Below are positions 8,935-17,191 of a stretch of 64,000 bases of DNA, piece by piece (within the stretch, counting starts at the first letter, position 1; every line of letters starts with the position of its first letter). Location of the stretch: assembly GCA_039819485.1 (NCBI GenBank), contig JBCBRY010000007.1, positions 1 to 64,000 of the forward strand, written 5' to 3'. This DNA is from UBA6168 sp039819485 (lineage in GTDB: Bacteria > Bacteroidota > Bacteroidia > Chitinophagales > Saprospiraceae). A program made the position numbers and the translations under genes. The notes beneath the pieces are model-generated. The model made no database searches. It saw only the letters and a list, made by a program, of their open reading frames with translations, and was not told where the DNA came from.

Positions 8935-9072
8935 CAGCCGCTTTGAAAAAGGCGTCCGGTCATTGAATCAATACCAATCAAATCCGCTGTAGATTCTTTA
9001 GTGTTTTTACAGATTGCCCTTTTCACAATTTTGTCGAAAACCTAAGTCTGCAGCTCATCAAATTTCAACATC

Positions 9073-9516
9073 GTGAATACTCGTAGTTATAATACTGTAT
9101 CAGCGAAAAAAGAAGAAGTGCAGCGCGACTGGTACGTCGTGGATGCTGCCGGACAGACGGCCGGCCGTTTGTTTACCCGCATAGCCAGCGTACTCCGCGG
9201 CAAGCACAAGCCTTCTTACACCCCGCACGTGGACACTGGTGACTATGTCATCGTTCTCAACGCGGAGAAAATTCGTTTTACCGGCAACAAAGTGCAAAAG
9301 AAAGAATACCAGCGCTATTCTGGATACCCTGGTGGTCGTCGCACAGAAACCGTTGCCCGGGTTTTGAATCGCAAACCTGAATTTGTTGTTGAGCATGGCG
9401 TAAAAGGCATGTTGCCCAAAAACAAGCTTGGACGCGCCATGTACAAGAAATTGTTCGTGTACGCTGGCGATCAGCACCCACATCAAGCCCAAAAACCAAA
9501 ACCATTTAACTTTTAA
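9073..9516 (+). CDS. rplM: Large ribosomal subunit protein L13
   Basis: Structural protein of the 50S subunit, 147 aa, the normal length for the family. Typical segments are the N-terminal WYVVDAAGQTAGRL, the central HVDTGDYVIVLNAEKIRFTG and YSGYPGG, and VKGMLPKN near the end. The start is a GTG at 9073; it gives MNTRSYNTVSAKKE, which matches the usual Bacteroidota N-terminus (MNTLSYKTVSA), so the GTG is preferred to any later codon. It is the first gene of a run with rpsI, rpsB and tsf and has its own upstream promoter. Confidence 0.97.
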   Translation: MNTRSYNTVSAKKEEVQRDWYVVDAAGQTAGRLFTRIASVLRGKHKPSYTPHVDTGDYVIVLNAEKIRFTGNKVQKKEYQRYSGYPGGRRTETVARVLNRKPEFVVEHGVKGMLPKNKLGRAMYKKLFVYAGDQHPHQAQKPKPFNF

Positions 9517-9518
9517 TT

Positions 9519-9589
9519 AGCTATTGGTATTGGCCATTAGCTGTTAACTTTTCCGCTAACAGCTAATGGCCAAACAGCCAACAGCCATA
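9519..9589. repeat. Heptad word array folding into a 17-bp hairpin (rplM-rpsI spacer)
   Basis: A perfect 17-bp inverted repeat (9530-9546 with 9557-9573, 10-nt loop) is made of 7-nt words: GCTAACA, GCTAATG, GCCAAAC, AGCCAAC, AGCCATA in phase from 9555 to 9589. It ends 11 bp before the rpsI start. A word from this array, ACAGCCAACAGC, recurs before rpsB. Confidence 0.75.
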
Positions 9590-9600
9590 TATTCGAAAAT

Positions 9601-9990
9601 ATGGAAATGATTAATGCCATCGGTAGGAGGAAGCGTTCCATCGCAAGGGTTTACCTGACCAAGGGTACAGGTAAGTTTTCTGTGAACGGAAAGGACTACA
9701 AAGAATACTTCCCTCAATTGCACATCCAGCCTACCGTGACTGATCCTTTTGCTACTGTCGAAATTGACGCCAACCTCTACGACCTTAAGGTCAATGTAAC
9801 CGGAGGTGGTTTCAAAGGTCAGGCAGAAGCAACCCGCATGGCCATCGCCCGTGCACTGGTAAAATTGAACGAAGAATTCCGCAAGCCACTTAAGGTCAAA
9901 AAGATGCTTACCCGTGATGCCCGTTCCGTGGAGCGTAAAAAATACGGTAAACCAAAAGCAAGGAAGAGCTTCCAGTTCTCTAAACGTTAA
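9601..9990 (+). CDS. rpsI: Small ribosomal subunit protein S9
   Basis: Structural protein of the 30S subunit whose basic C-terminal tail reaches the P-site tRNA. At 129 aa it has the normal length, with the family start IGRRKRSIARVYL, the central GGGFKGQAEA and ARALVKL, and the basic tail ending KFQFSKR. ATG at 9601 is used; ATG at 9607 would remove only two residues. It lies between rplM and rpsB in the usual Bacteroidota order. The spacers on both sides carry heptad word arrays. Confidence 0.97.
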   Translation: MEMINAIGRRKRSIARVYLTKGTGKFSVNGKDYKEYFPQLHIQPTVTDPFATVEIDANLYDLKVNVTGGGFKGQAEATRMAIARALVKLNEEFRKPLKVKKMLTRDARSVERKKYGKPKARKSFQFSKR

Positions 9991-10000
9991 TTTTCTGGCG

Positions 10001-10059
10001 ATCGGCCTTTGGCCTTTGGCTTTTGCAAGCCAGTGGCCAAGCGCTGACAGCCAACAGCA
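10001..10059. repeat. Heptad word array (rpsI-rpsB spacer)
   Basis: In-phase 7-nt words from 10004: GGCCTTT, GGCCTTT, GGCTTTT, GCAAGCC, AGTGGCC, AAGCGCT, GACAGCC, AACAGCA. GGCCTTTGGCTT pairs with AAGCCAGTGGCC (10 of 12 bp). The array ends 10 bp before the rpsB start and shares ACAGCCAACAGC with the rplM-rpsI spacer. Confidence 0.7.
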
Positions 10060-10068
10060 TAAATTATA

Positions 10069-10800
10069 ATGGCAAAACCTAATTATCAAGAATTATTAGA
10101 AGCCGGTGTGCACTTTGGCCACATGCGTAAAAAGTGGAACCCAAAGATGTCTCCATATATTTTCACGGAGCGCAAAGGCATTCATATCATAGATTTAAAT
10201 ACGACTTCTGAGTGTCTGGAAAGAGCTGCCAACGCCATGCGCGCTGTGGCCAAGTCTGGTCGCAAAATACTGTTTGTCGCCACCAAGAAACAAGCGCGCG
10301 ACATCGTTTCGACCGCTGCACAGTCCGTAGGCATGCCTTACGTGACCGAGCGTTGGCTGGGAGGCATGATGACCAACTTCTCCACGATCAAACGCTCAGT
10401 GAAAAAGATGCAGAGCATCGAAAGGATGTTGGTTGACGGTACTGCCACCAGCATGACCAAGAAGGAACGCCTGACATTGGACAGAGAAAAAGCCAAGTTG
10501 AATAAAGTACTGGGCGGTATCGAAAACCTGATGCGCTTGCCTGCCGCAGTTTTTGTGGTGGACATCATGCATGAGCACCTGGCGATCGCCGAAGCCCGCA
10601 AATTGGGTATCCGCACCTTCGCTATGGTCGATACCAACTCTGACCCAACTCAGATCGACTTCCCTATACCTGCCAACGATGATGCCTCCAAATCAATCGG
10701 TGTTGTGACCAATTATCTGGTAGAAGCCATTCAGGCAGGATTGGCGGAGCGCCAGGCCAGCAAGTCGCAGCAGAAAAAAGAAGCTGCTCCGGCAGGCTGA
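10069..10800 (+). CDS. rpsB: Small ribosomal subunit protein S2
   Basis: Protein of the 30S subunit needed for S1 docking and late assembly, 243 aa. Family signatures are clear: LLEAGVHFGH at the start, KWNPKM, YIFTERKGIHIIDL, FVATKKQA, TERWLGGMMTNF and the C-terminal TNSDPTQIDFPIPANDDA with SI. It is followed by tsf, the near-universal rpsB-tsf pairing. The C-terminal tail is rich in Gln and Lys and probably disordered, as in relatives. Confidence 0.98.
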   Translation: MAKPNYQELLEAGVHFGHMRKKWNPKMSPYIFTERKGIHIIDLNTTSECLERAANAMRAVAKSGRKILFVATKKQARDIVSTAAQSVGMPYVTERWLGGMMTNFSTIKRSVKKMQSIERMLVDGTATSMTKKERLTLDREKAKLNKVLGGIENLMRLPAAVFVVDIMHEHLAIAEARKLGIRTFAMVDTNSDPTQIDFPIPANDDASKSIGVVTNYLVEAIQAGLAERQASKSQQKKEAAPAG

Positions 10801-10805
10801 ATAGA

Positions 10806-10913
10806 TTGAATGGCTTGATGGTTAAATGGTCTCCACCTTTCATGTGTACCGTACCGTTCAGCCATTCAATACCGTTGAACCATTTAAGTACTACCATTTT
10901 ATAACCATTTAAA
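10806..10913. repeat. Octad word array, quasi-palindromic (rpsB-tsf spacer)
   Basis: Tandem 8-nt words TTGAATGG, CTTGATGG, TTAAATGG (10806-10829) face complementary words CCATTCAA, CCATTTAA and CCATTTAA (10862-10913). The spacer can therefore fold on itself. The architecture is like the 7-nt arrays elsewhere in the window, with a period of 8. Confidence 0.6.
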
Positions 10914-10926
10914 TTTATAAAAAAAC

Positions 10927-11763
10927 ATGACAGCCGCTGATATTAAAAAACTCCGTGACATGACCGGGGCCGGCATGATGGACTGTAAAAAAGCCTTGGT
11001 TGAGGCCAATGGAGACTTCGAAGAAGCCATTGCCATTCTTCGCAAAAAAGGCCAGAAATTATCCGCCAAACGTGCCGACCGCTCTGCCAGTGAAGGTGTC
11101 GTGATTGCCCTCACCTCCCATAACCGCAACAATGGTGTTTTGGTACGCCTGAGCTGCGAAACAGACTTTGTTGCCAAAAACGAAGATTTCGTCAATTTTG
11201 CCAAAAAAATAGCCGGTATCGCACTGAAGGAACTACCAGAGACGCTGGAAGCATTGAATGCCCTTCCATATGAGGATGGCCTTTCTATCGGAGAGAAAGT
11301 TACCGAGCAGATCGGTGTAATTGGTGAAAAACTGGAAGTAAGCCACTATTCTAAAATAGTAACTGCTGCTGGTGAAGGGCAAGTACTGCCTTACATCCAC
11401 ATGGGATACAAAGCAGGTGTATTGGTAGCCCTGAACCTCGAAGGTCCTGAGTACATCGAGCCAGGTAAAAATGTAGCTATGCAAGTAGCAGCCATGCGCC
11501 CGGTTGCCTTGAACAAGGATGGAGTCGATGCTAAGACTGTTGAAAAAGAAATCGAAATTGGAAAAGAACAAGCCCGTAAAGATGGCAAGCCAGAGGCCAT
11601 GCTGGAAAAAATTGCCATGGGTAAGTTGAATAAGTTTTTCAAAGAAAATACCTTGATGGCCCAAGCTTATGTGAAGGACAGCAAAATGTCGGTCGACGGC
11701 TACTTGAAGAGCCTGCACAAAGACTTGACCGTTACTGAGTTCAAACATGCAGAACTCGGCTAA
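10927..11763 (+). CDS. tsf: Translation elongation factor Ts
   Basis: Nucleotide exchange factor for EF-Tu, 278 aa. The N-terminal UBA-like domain carries the signature LRDMTGAGMMDCKKAL, followed by core segments LVRLSCETDFVAKNEDF and YIHMGYKAGVLV and a C-terminal part with LNKFFKENTLMAQ. It is the last gene of the rplM-rpsI-rpsB-tsf run; a strong terminator follows 14 bp after the stop. Confidence 0.98.
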   Translation: MTAADIKKLRDMTGAGMMDCKKALVEANGDFEEAIAILRKKGQKLSAKRADRSASEGVVIALTSHNRNNGVLVRLSCETDFVAKNEDFVNFAKKIAGIALKELPETLEALNALPYEDGLSIGEKVTEQIGVIGEKLEVSHYSKIVTAAGEGQVLPYIHMGYKAGVLVALNLEGPEYIEPGKNVAMQVAAMRPVALNKDGVDAKTVEKEIEIGKEQARKDGKPEAMLEKIAMGKLNKFFKENTLMAQAYVKDSKMSVDGYLKSLHKDLTVTEFKHAELG

Positions 11764-11777
11764 GCATTAGTTTTGTT

Positions 11778-11815
11778 AAAAGGCGTTCCGAAATTAATTC
11801 GGAACGCCTTTTTTT
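11778..11815 (+). terminator. Rho-independent terminator after tsf
   Basis: A 13-bp stem, AAAAGGCGTTCCG (11778-11790) with CGGAACGCCTTTT (11800-11812), a 9-nt loop and a T-run. Confidence 0.9.
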
Positions 11816-11895
11816 ATGCCCTTCAATTTTTCTTCTTTCTATTTTAAATTCAACAACCCAGATATTCTAAACTCTTAACAACTCAAAACTGTCTA

Positions 11896-12609
11896 ATGTC
11901 TGTAAAATACAAAAGAATCCTGCTTAAACTCAGCGGGGAGTCCTTGATGGGAGATCAACAATTCGGTATCGACACCAATATGCTGCTCAACTATGCCAAA
12001 CAAATAAAAGACCTGGTGAGCTTGGGTGTAGAAGTGGCCGTTGTGATAGGTGGTGGCAATATTTTCCGTGGCCTGCAGGCGGAGGAGTCAGGCATCGAAA
12101 GAGTACAGGGAGATTACATGGGCATGCTGGCTACCGTCATCAACGGAATGGCCTTGCAGAGCGCCCTGGAAGGGATCGGTGTATTTACCCGGCTCGTTTC
12201 TGCGATTGAAATGAAGCAGATCGCCGAACCCTATATCCGTCGCCGGGCTACGCGGCACCTGGAGAAAGGAAGAGTTGTCATTTTTTCAGGCGGCACGGGC
12301 AGTCCTTATTTCACCACCGATTCGGCTGCGGCCCTGAGGGCAAGCGAGGTGAACGCCCACGTCATCTTAAAAGGTACACGGGTGGATGGTATCTATTCGG
12401 CTGATCCGGAAAAAGACCCAGGAGCTACCAAATATGACCGCCTGACATTTGCCAGCGTCATCAGTCAAGGGCTCGGCGTAATGGATATGACTGCTTTTAC
12501 CATCTGCAAAGAGAACAATATCCCAATCATTGTTTTTGACATTAACAATCCAAAGAATTTGTTGCGTATCGTGCAGGGCGAAACAATCGGGACCTTGGTA
12601 GAGGCTTAA
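11896..12609 (+). CDS. pyrH: UMP kinase
   Basis: Phosphorylates UMP to UDP with ATP in pyrimidine nucleotide synthesis, in the cytoplasm. At 237 aa it is a full-length bacterial PyrH of the amino acid kinase fold. Visible motifs are the N-terminal KRILLKLSGESLMG, the glycine loop VVIGGGNIFRG, the acceptor region GDYMGMLATVINGMAL, SGGTGSPYFTTDSAAALRA and the C-terminal DPEKDPGATKYD. It lies after tsf, as in many bacteria, but behind a terminator. frr, often next to pyrH, is not here; instead comF follows convergently 4 bp away. Confidence 0.97.
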   Translation: MSVKYKRILLKLSGESLMGDQQFGIDTNMLLNYAKQIKDLVSLGVEVAVVIGGGNIFRGLQAEESGIERVQGDYMGMLATVINGMALQSALEGIGVFTRLVSAIEMKQIAEPYIRRRATRHLEKGRVVIFSGGTGSPYFTTDSAAALRASEVNAHVILKGTRVDGIYSADPEKDPGATKYDRLTFASVISQGLGVMDMTAFTICKENNIPIIVFDINNPKNLLRIVQGETIGTLVEA

Positions 12610-12613
12610 CCGT

Positions 12614-13315
12614 TCAGTTAATGGCAATGGCGATGGTAGCCATACTGATTTTTGTGCCTGGTAGTTTCAATAATTCGTTTGCACAGACTTCCAGGGTTGC
12701 CCCGGTAGTGAGTACATCATCTACCAATAGAATATGTTTTCCTTTTAGTCGCCTTTCTTTTTTTACCGCAAACATGCCCTGCATGCTATCCAGTCTTTCG
12801 TGCCTCGATTTTTTCGTTTGTGAATCAGTATGAGCAAGCCGTTCAAGACCATCTTTAATACAGGGTATGCCCATACTCTCAGCCAATCCATTACCAAACA
12901 TTTCACTTTGGTTGAACCCTCTCTGCCGTTCTTTTTTCCAGTGTAGCGGTACTGGCACTATGCAGTCGATACCGCTGAAGTGAGGTTCCCGGCTCAAGGT
13001 ATGACCATAGCGGCTACCGAGAATGAGACCAACCTCTTTCTTTCCTTTGTACTTGAAATTATGGATCAAATGTGCTACCCGGCTCTGCTTGGTAAAAAGA
13101 TACATTCCCGTACCCGACTCAATGGGCACCCGCCCCCAGAAGCGTTCCGTGAAACCGTTTTCTTTGTTTTTATGAAAATGGGAAAGTGGTAAAGTAGCCT
13201 CACATTTCACACAAATATCCGCATTATAGGGAGGAGCCTCCTCGCCGCAGGCAAGGCACAAATGAGGATACAGTAAATAGAAAAAATCGGCGATAGGTCG
13301 GAGCAATTTTCTCAT
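12614..13315 (-). CDS. comF: ComF-family phosphoribosyltransferase-like protein
   Basis: This 233-aa protein is a ComF homolog. In transformable bacteria ComF helps take up single-stranded DNA; in others the role is unclear. The N-terminal zinc ribbon is visible (CLACGEE, then CVKCE), followed by a phosphoribosyltransferase domain with DCIVPVPLH, RGFNQSEM and the PRPP loop LLVDDVLTTGATL. The open frame reaches 13372, but ATG at 13315 (MRKLLRPIADFF) matches the family N-terminus. It is convergent with pyrH. Confidence 0.92.
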   Translation of the reverse strand: MRKLLRPIADFFYLLYPHLCLACGEEAPPYNADICVKCEATLPLSHFHKNKENGFTERFWGRVPIESGTGMYLFTKQSRVAHLIHNFKYKGKKEVGLILGSRYGHTLSREPHFSGIDCIVPVPLHWKKERQRGFNQSEMFGNGLAESMGIPCIKDGLERLAHTDSQTKKSRHERLDSMQGMFAVKKERRLKGKHILLVDDVLTTGATLEVCANELLKLPGTKISMATIAIAIN

Positions 13316-13435
13316 AGCGCTTGGTTTGCCGATAAAGGTAAGTGATGGAAAAGAAAAAGTGAAATTGGACAAAGTAAAACCCCGAGTTCTGGCGGTGCAT
13401 TAAGGACTAATCGGTTCGGTAAACCTAGCTGCCAC

Positions 13436-13473
13436 AAAAGAAAAACGTCTGCCTCGCAAAAGCAAGACAGACG
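13436..13473 (-). terminator. Rho-independent terminator after the HtrA-type protease gene
   Basis: On the minus strand a 12-bp stem (13462-13473 with 13446-13457, with G-U pairs), a 4-nt loop and a TTTTTCTTTT tail. It lies about 135 bp beyond the protease stop. Confidence 0.75.
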
Positions 13474-13608
13474 CATCAAAACAAAACGAAAAACCAACTT
13501 TAAACAAGTCTTTTTATGCTTCTAATAACCGTCGAATCTTTTAAAATGTTGCTTGTGTCTTTGTTAATAAACTCTTAAAAAAAACTGTTCTAACGGTTAT
13601 CCTACATT

Positions 13609-14769
13609 TTAATTTGCGCCTTGGAGGCGAACGGGGATCGTCTTTAACTCCCCACTTCTGTTCACTGTCAATGTCACTTCATCCCCAGCTTTTAAACCAC
13701 CTATAGACTCTAAAAGTTCAGGAGTAGCCCTAACTTTTTTATTATCGACTTCAACGATCACATCATCCGGAAGCACACCTGCGAACTGCGCAGCGCCGCC
13801 ATCCACCACACCTGCAACGAGTACTCCCTGCGCATTCTGAAGCCCCAGCGTTTCTACAGCTTCTTCATCCAAATCTGCAATATTTATGCCGAGAAACCCC
13901 CTCTCATAGCTGCCATTTTCGATGATATCGTCCACTATTTTGGCTGCCAAATTAATCGGAATAGCAAAAGAATATCCTTGGTAGTAACCGGTTCTCGTGG
14001 CAATAGCGGTATTGATTCCAAGTAGGCGCCCGTAAGCATCCACGAGGGCTCCACCACTGTTTCCGGGGTTCACGGCCGCATCCGTCTGTATGAAAGATTC
14101 AATCGCAGTGTTCTTGCGGATGATGTTGATATCCCGGCCTTTTGCGCTGATGATGCCGGCAGTTACAGTCGACTCCAACTCAAGTGGATTGCCCACTGCC
14201 AGTACCCATTCCCCAATCTTTGCTTCGTCCGAATTGGCCAAGCGAAGGGTCGGTAAATTTCTCTCATTTATTTTCAAAACGGCCAGGTCGCCTTCTGGAT
14301 AAGTACCGACTACCGTAGCGTCATATGTCTTTTTATCAAAAGTGGTTACCTCTACTTCATCAGCAAATTCGACTACGTGATTATTGGTAATGATGTAACC
14401 GTCTTGTGTATAAATCACCCCTGATCCGGTACCCTGCTGAGGGGGCATTTCCATATTGAATAAAGGGTTGTCAAAAAAGTTGAAAAAGGGGTTTTCTCCT
14501 TCCTGAGGCCTTGTGTTATTTGAAGCAGAGGCCCCTGCCTTTGCCGATATGTGCACGACAGCTGGCATAGATTTTTCAGCAGCTTCGGAAAAATCGAAAG
14601 GGACGTTGAAACCTTCGTGGCCACTAACGTTCACATTGTTTACCTGCTTTGAATAGCGGCTTTCGACAATCGTTTCAGGAACTTGATTTTCATTTAATAA
14701 AAAATAACCTCCCAACGCAACCATTCCTCCCAATAGGCTGGCAAATGCCAAAGAAATTACTTGTTTCAT
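13609..14769 (-). CDS. htrA: HtrA/Deg-family periplasmic serine protease
   Basis: This trypsin-like protease and chaperone degrades misfolded envelope proteins. It is 386 aa: an N-terminal membrane segment or signal peptide (6-25), a protease domain with the triad H131 (TNNHVV), D161 (EGDLAVLK) and S238 (NPGNSGGAL), and one C-terminal PDZ domain (about 285-380). With a single PDZ domain it is closer to DegS-type or plant-like Deg proteases than to two-PDZ DegP. A linker at 80-110 rich in Asn, Pro and Phe precedes the catalytic domain. It has its own terminator and stands alone, next to a 424-bp spacer. Confidence 0.95.
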   Translation of the reverse strand: MKQVISLAFASLLGGMVALGGYFLLNENQVPETIVESRYSKQVNNVNVSGHEGFNVPFDFSEAAEKSMPAVVHISAKAGASASNNTRPQEGENPFFNFFDNPLFNMEMPPQQGTGSGVIYTQDGYIITNNHVVEFADEVEVTTFDKKTYDATVVGTYPEGDLAVLKINERNLPTLRLANSDEAKIGEWVLAVGNPLELESTVTAGIISAKGRDINIIRKNTAIESFIQTDAAVNPGNSGGALVDAYGRLLGINTAIATRTGYYQGYSFAIPINLAAKIVDDIIENGSYERGFLGINIADLDEEAVETLGLQNAQGVLVAGVVDGGAAQFAGVLPDDVIVEVDNKKVRATPELLESIGGLKAGDEVTLTVNRSGELKTIPVRLQGAN

Positions 14770-15193
14770 AAGTCAACTGATTTTGCTTTTATGGCTTTGT
14801 GTTAAAATTCCGGATGAACTTCTTCCTTTTAACATCTGTTTACCAATTCTAAAAAACGTACAAATGTTTGATTGTCAAAATTTAAAATATAAGCGAATTG
14901 TTTATGTCAACAAAAAGCCAATTTAATCACTTCTGGGATGTAATGCAAAAAACTTGTATTATCATTCCAATGGTATTAAATTACGCAAAAAATAACGCCG
15001 CCCCATGCGGGTTGGTTTTTCATAAAGCTGGTTTAACTTGATATTAACTAAAACGATTGCTCCTCCATTAACAAGCATTTTGACCGGTGCAGTTAATGGT
15101 TTTCTTTTTTAATATTGCCGCTGATTATTTGTTTTAGAAAAAACCTTGACCGAATTGCTCTCAACAATTAACTAAATAAAACTAAAAAAAAAC
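14770..15193. other. Divergent intergenic region, no gene seen
   Basis: This 424-bp spacer separates the divergent protease and HD-domain genes and must carry both promoters. I found no full TTG/TAnnTTTG pair, no open frame and no strong hairpin. Confidence 0.5.
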
Positions 15194-15853
15194 ATGACTG
15201 CATTTACCCAGAAATTGCCGACTCCCCATGCTCATGCTCCCCAAAGTGTTCAATTGCCGTTTTTAAACTTTCGCGATTTAATTCAACCGATTTCTTCCCT
15301 CGAAACTGAATTGTTGAAGCAACCTGAATTTCAGTTGGGTTACAACTGGGGTGTCCCGCGTTTTGGCCATCCAGAAGGCAAGGTCGGGTTTCACGTAAAG
15401 GAAGTGCTTGAGAACATTGAATTGATCGAAACAGACGATCAATCCTTCCAGCGGCTGCGAATCGCTGCCATTGCCCACGATACTTTTAAATACCAGGAGG
15501 CCGAATCAAAAACAACCGGTAAAAAAGTCAACCATGGACTACTGGCCCGGCGTTTTATGGAAAAATTTATAGATGATGAAACGACACTCGACCTGATCGA
15601 ACTGCACGACGAAATCTATTACTCCTGGCGATATGAGGCTCTGCAAAATGATAGGGCCACGTCTGAGAAACGGCTTGGAAAACTGCTGGACAGAATCGGC
15701 AGCCACCTCAAACTGCATTACCTGTTTTTCCGGTGCGATACCATGACTGGCGACAAAATCCAATCACCCCGGCTCTGGATCGAAAACAAGATCAGGGAAT
15801 CTGGAAACCAGGAAATGGTATCGGTCATCATCAAATTGAATGGTGCCGAATAA
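15194..15853 (+). CDS. HD-domain metal-dependent phosphohydrolase-like protein
   Basis: This 219-aa cytoplasmic protein has an HD superfamily core: GFHVKEVLENIELI, IAAIAHDTFKY with the His-Asp pair, NHGLLARRFM, ELHDEIYY and FRCDTMTG, giving the ordered His, His-Asp, His, His, Asp metal ligands. HD proteins hydrolyse phosphate bonds in nucleotides or cyclic nucleotides. The substrate here is unknown and neighbours give no hint. The N-terminus (about 1-60) is low in known motifs. A good terminator follows, so it is a single-gene unit. Confidence 0.78.
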   Translation: MTAFTQKLPTPHAHAPQSVQLPFLNFRDLIQPISSLETELLKQPEFQLGYNWGVPRFGHPEGKVGFHVKEVLENIELIETDDQSFQRLRIAAIAHDTFKYQEAESKTTGKKVNHGLLARRFMEKFIDDETTLDLIELHDEIYYSWRYEALQNDRATSEKRLGKLLDRIGSHLKLHYLFFRCDTMTGDKIQSPRLWIENKIRESGNQEMVSVIIKLNGAE

Positions 15854-15867
15854 ACTCCCGGTTTGCT

Positions 15868-15908
15868 AAAAAAATGCAGCCTGCATAATGTAGGCTGCAT
15901 TTTTTTTA
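15868..15908 (+). terminator. Rho-independent terminator after the HD-domain gene
   Basis: AAAATGCAGCCT (15871-15882) pairs with AGGCTGCATTTT (15892-15903), with a 9-nt loop and a T-run to 15908. Confidence 0.9.
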
Positions 15909-15982
15909 TACATCTACCCTAACACCAAAAAAAGCCTTTCGAGCATCTTTCAAGACAGATTATGGTTACAGCCATTTTATTC

Positions 15983-15990
15983 TAATTTTG
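15983..15990 (+). promoter_or_regulatory. -7 box for the DUF4837 gene
   Basis: TAATTTTG is a full match to TAnnTTTG and lies 17 bp before the start codon; no TTG is seen at the right distance upstream. The predicted mRNA leader is about 10 nt. Confidence 0.45.
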
Positions 15991-16006
15991 CTCAAAACGA
16001 CAATTA

Positions 16007-17119
16007 ATGAAATATTTGAAAATATTAGCCTTCATTCTGTTTGCGGCACTTTGGAGTTGTGCATCGGAAGGACCGGGTGCAGAAGCTACAACTCCCCTCC
16101 CCTCTTCCTCCTTGCTGCCAGGTTCTTACGGCCGACCCAACCAGGTTTTTGTCATAGCCGATTCAACGCTCTGGAACGGAATGGTGGGCGATTCCTTTTT
16201 TTATTATTTCGCCGCCCCTTACCTCTTGCTTCCCCAGCCAGAACCAATTTTCGACATCCAGCATATGACGCCAGAGGAACTGGCAAAAGCGCCCGCCAAA
16301 AAAGAATTTAAGAGTTTTATTTTTCTGGCCGACATGGCCGACAAAAGCTCTATTACGTCTCAGCAGGTGCTACACGATGTTGGAGCTATGAAAGTGGATG
16401 AGGCAAGGGTTGGAAAGGGCTACACAACCATCGTTGCACAAAATAAATGGGCACTCAACCAGCAGTTGTTTTATTTCATTGGTTTTGGCCCTGAAAAACT
16501 GGCCGAGAATATCAGTAAAAACTTCCCGCCCGTCGCCCGCCGGATCAATGACCGGGATGAGAAAATGGTGGAAGCCAATGCCTACCAGTCCGGTACCAAC
16601 AGTGGCCTGGAAGCAGACATGGCCACGTCCTTTGGCATTGAGATTAAACTGCCCGGGGATTTCAGCAAAATACTGCACAACAGCAACAACCGTACTGTCT
16701 GGCTGCGCAGCGATGACCGGGACATTGTTTCAAATGTAGTCATTCACCGCCGCCCCTACAGAAGTGAAGATCAACTCACCTACGATGGTATCAAGGGCAT
16801 CCGCAACGAAGTTGGGCGTATTGTAGAAAGCCCCGTATTGGATTCCTACATGCAAATCAATGATGTTGACCTACCCCTGTTTGTAGAGAAAAAGACATTA
16901 AACGGACTGTATACTGTACAGGCCCGCGGCATCTGGGAAATGGTCAATGATTTTAAAGGAGGTGCATTTATCAGCAACCTGATGCTCGATCAGGACAGGG
17001 GTGAACTTATTTTTGTAGATGGATTCCTGTACGCACCTTCTATCCCTAAAAAAAGAAATTATATGCAGGAGTTAGAATTAATTATTTCTTCTGTTGAACC
17101 AACGGCAGTGGAGAATTGA
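16007..17119 (+). CDS. DUF4837-family lipoprotein
   Basis: This 370-aa protein has a lipoprotein signal peptide (ILFAALWSC, Cys18), so it should be attached to an envelope membrane. The mature part begins with segments typical of DUF4837 in Bacteroidota: PGSYGRPNQVFVIADSTLWNG and VGDSFFYYFAAPYLLLPQPEP. The family function is unknown. It is a single-gene unit: a -7 box lies just upstream and a strong bidirectional terminator downstream. Confidence 0.85.
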   Translation: MKYLKILAFILFAALWSCASEGPGAEATTPLPSSSLLPGSYGRPNQVFVIADSTLWNGMVGDSFFYYFAAPYLLLPQPEPIFDIQHMTPEELAKAPAKKEFKSFIFLADMADKSSITSQQVLHDVGAMKVDEARVGKGYTTIVAQNKWALNQQLFYFIGFGPEKLAENISKNFPPVARRINDRDEKMVEANAYQSGTNSGLEADMATSFGIEIKLPGDFSKILHNSNNRTVWLRSDDRDIVSNVVIHRRPYRSEDQLTYDGIKGIRNEVGRIVESPVLDSYMQINDVDLPLFVEKKTLNGLYTVQARGIWEMVNDFKGGAFISNLMLDQDRGELIFVDGFLYAPSIPKKRNYMQELELIISSVEPTAVEN

Positions 17120-17136
17120 GTCAGTTTTTCATCCAT

Positions 17137-17177
17137 AAAAAACGGGCAGCAAGATTGATTCCTGCTGCCCGTTTTTT
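17137..17177. terminator. Bidirectional rho-independent terminator
   Basis: A perfect 15-bp stem (17137-17151 with 17163-17177) with A- and T-runs at its ends, between two convergent genes. It can serve both. Confidence 0.9.
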
Positions 17178-17191
17178 AATTGTTCAAAATA

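Noticed and set aside
8941..9072. L13 autoregulatory leader or riboswitch
   Set aside because: The leader is long enough, but I could not find a convincing conserved structure by eye.
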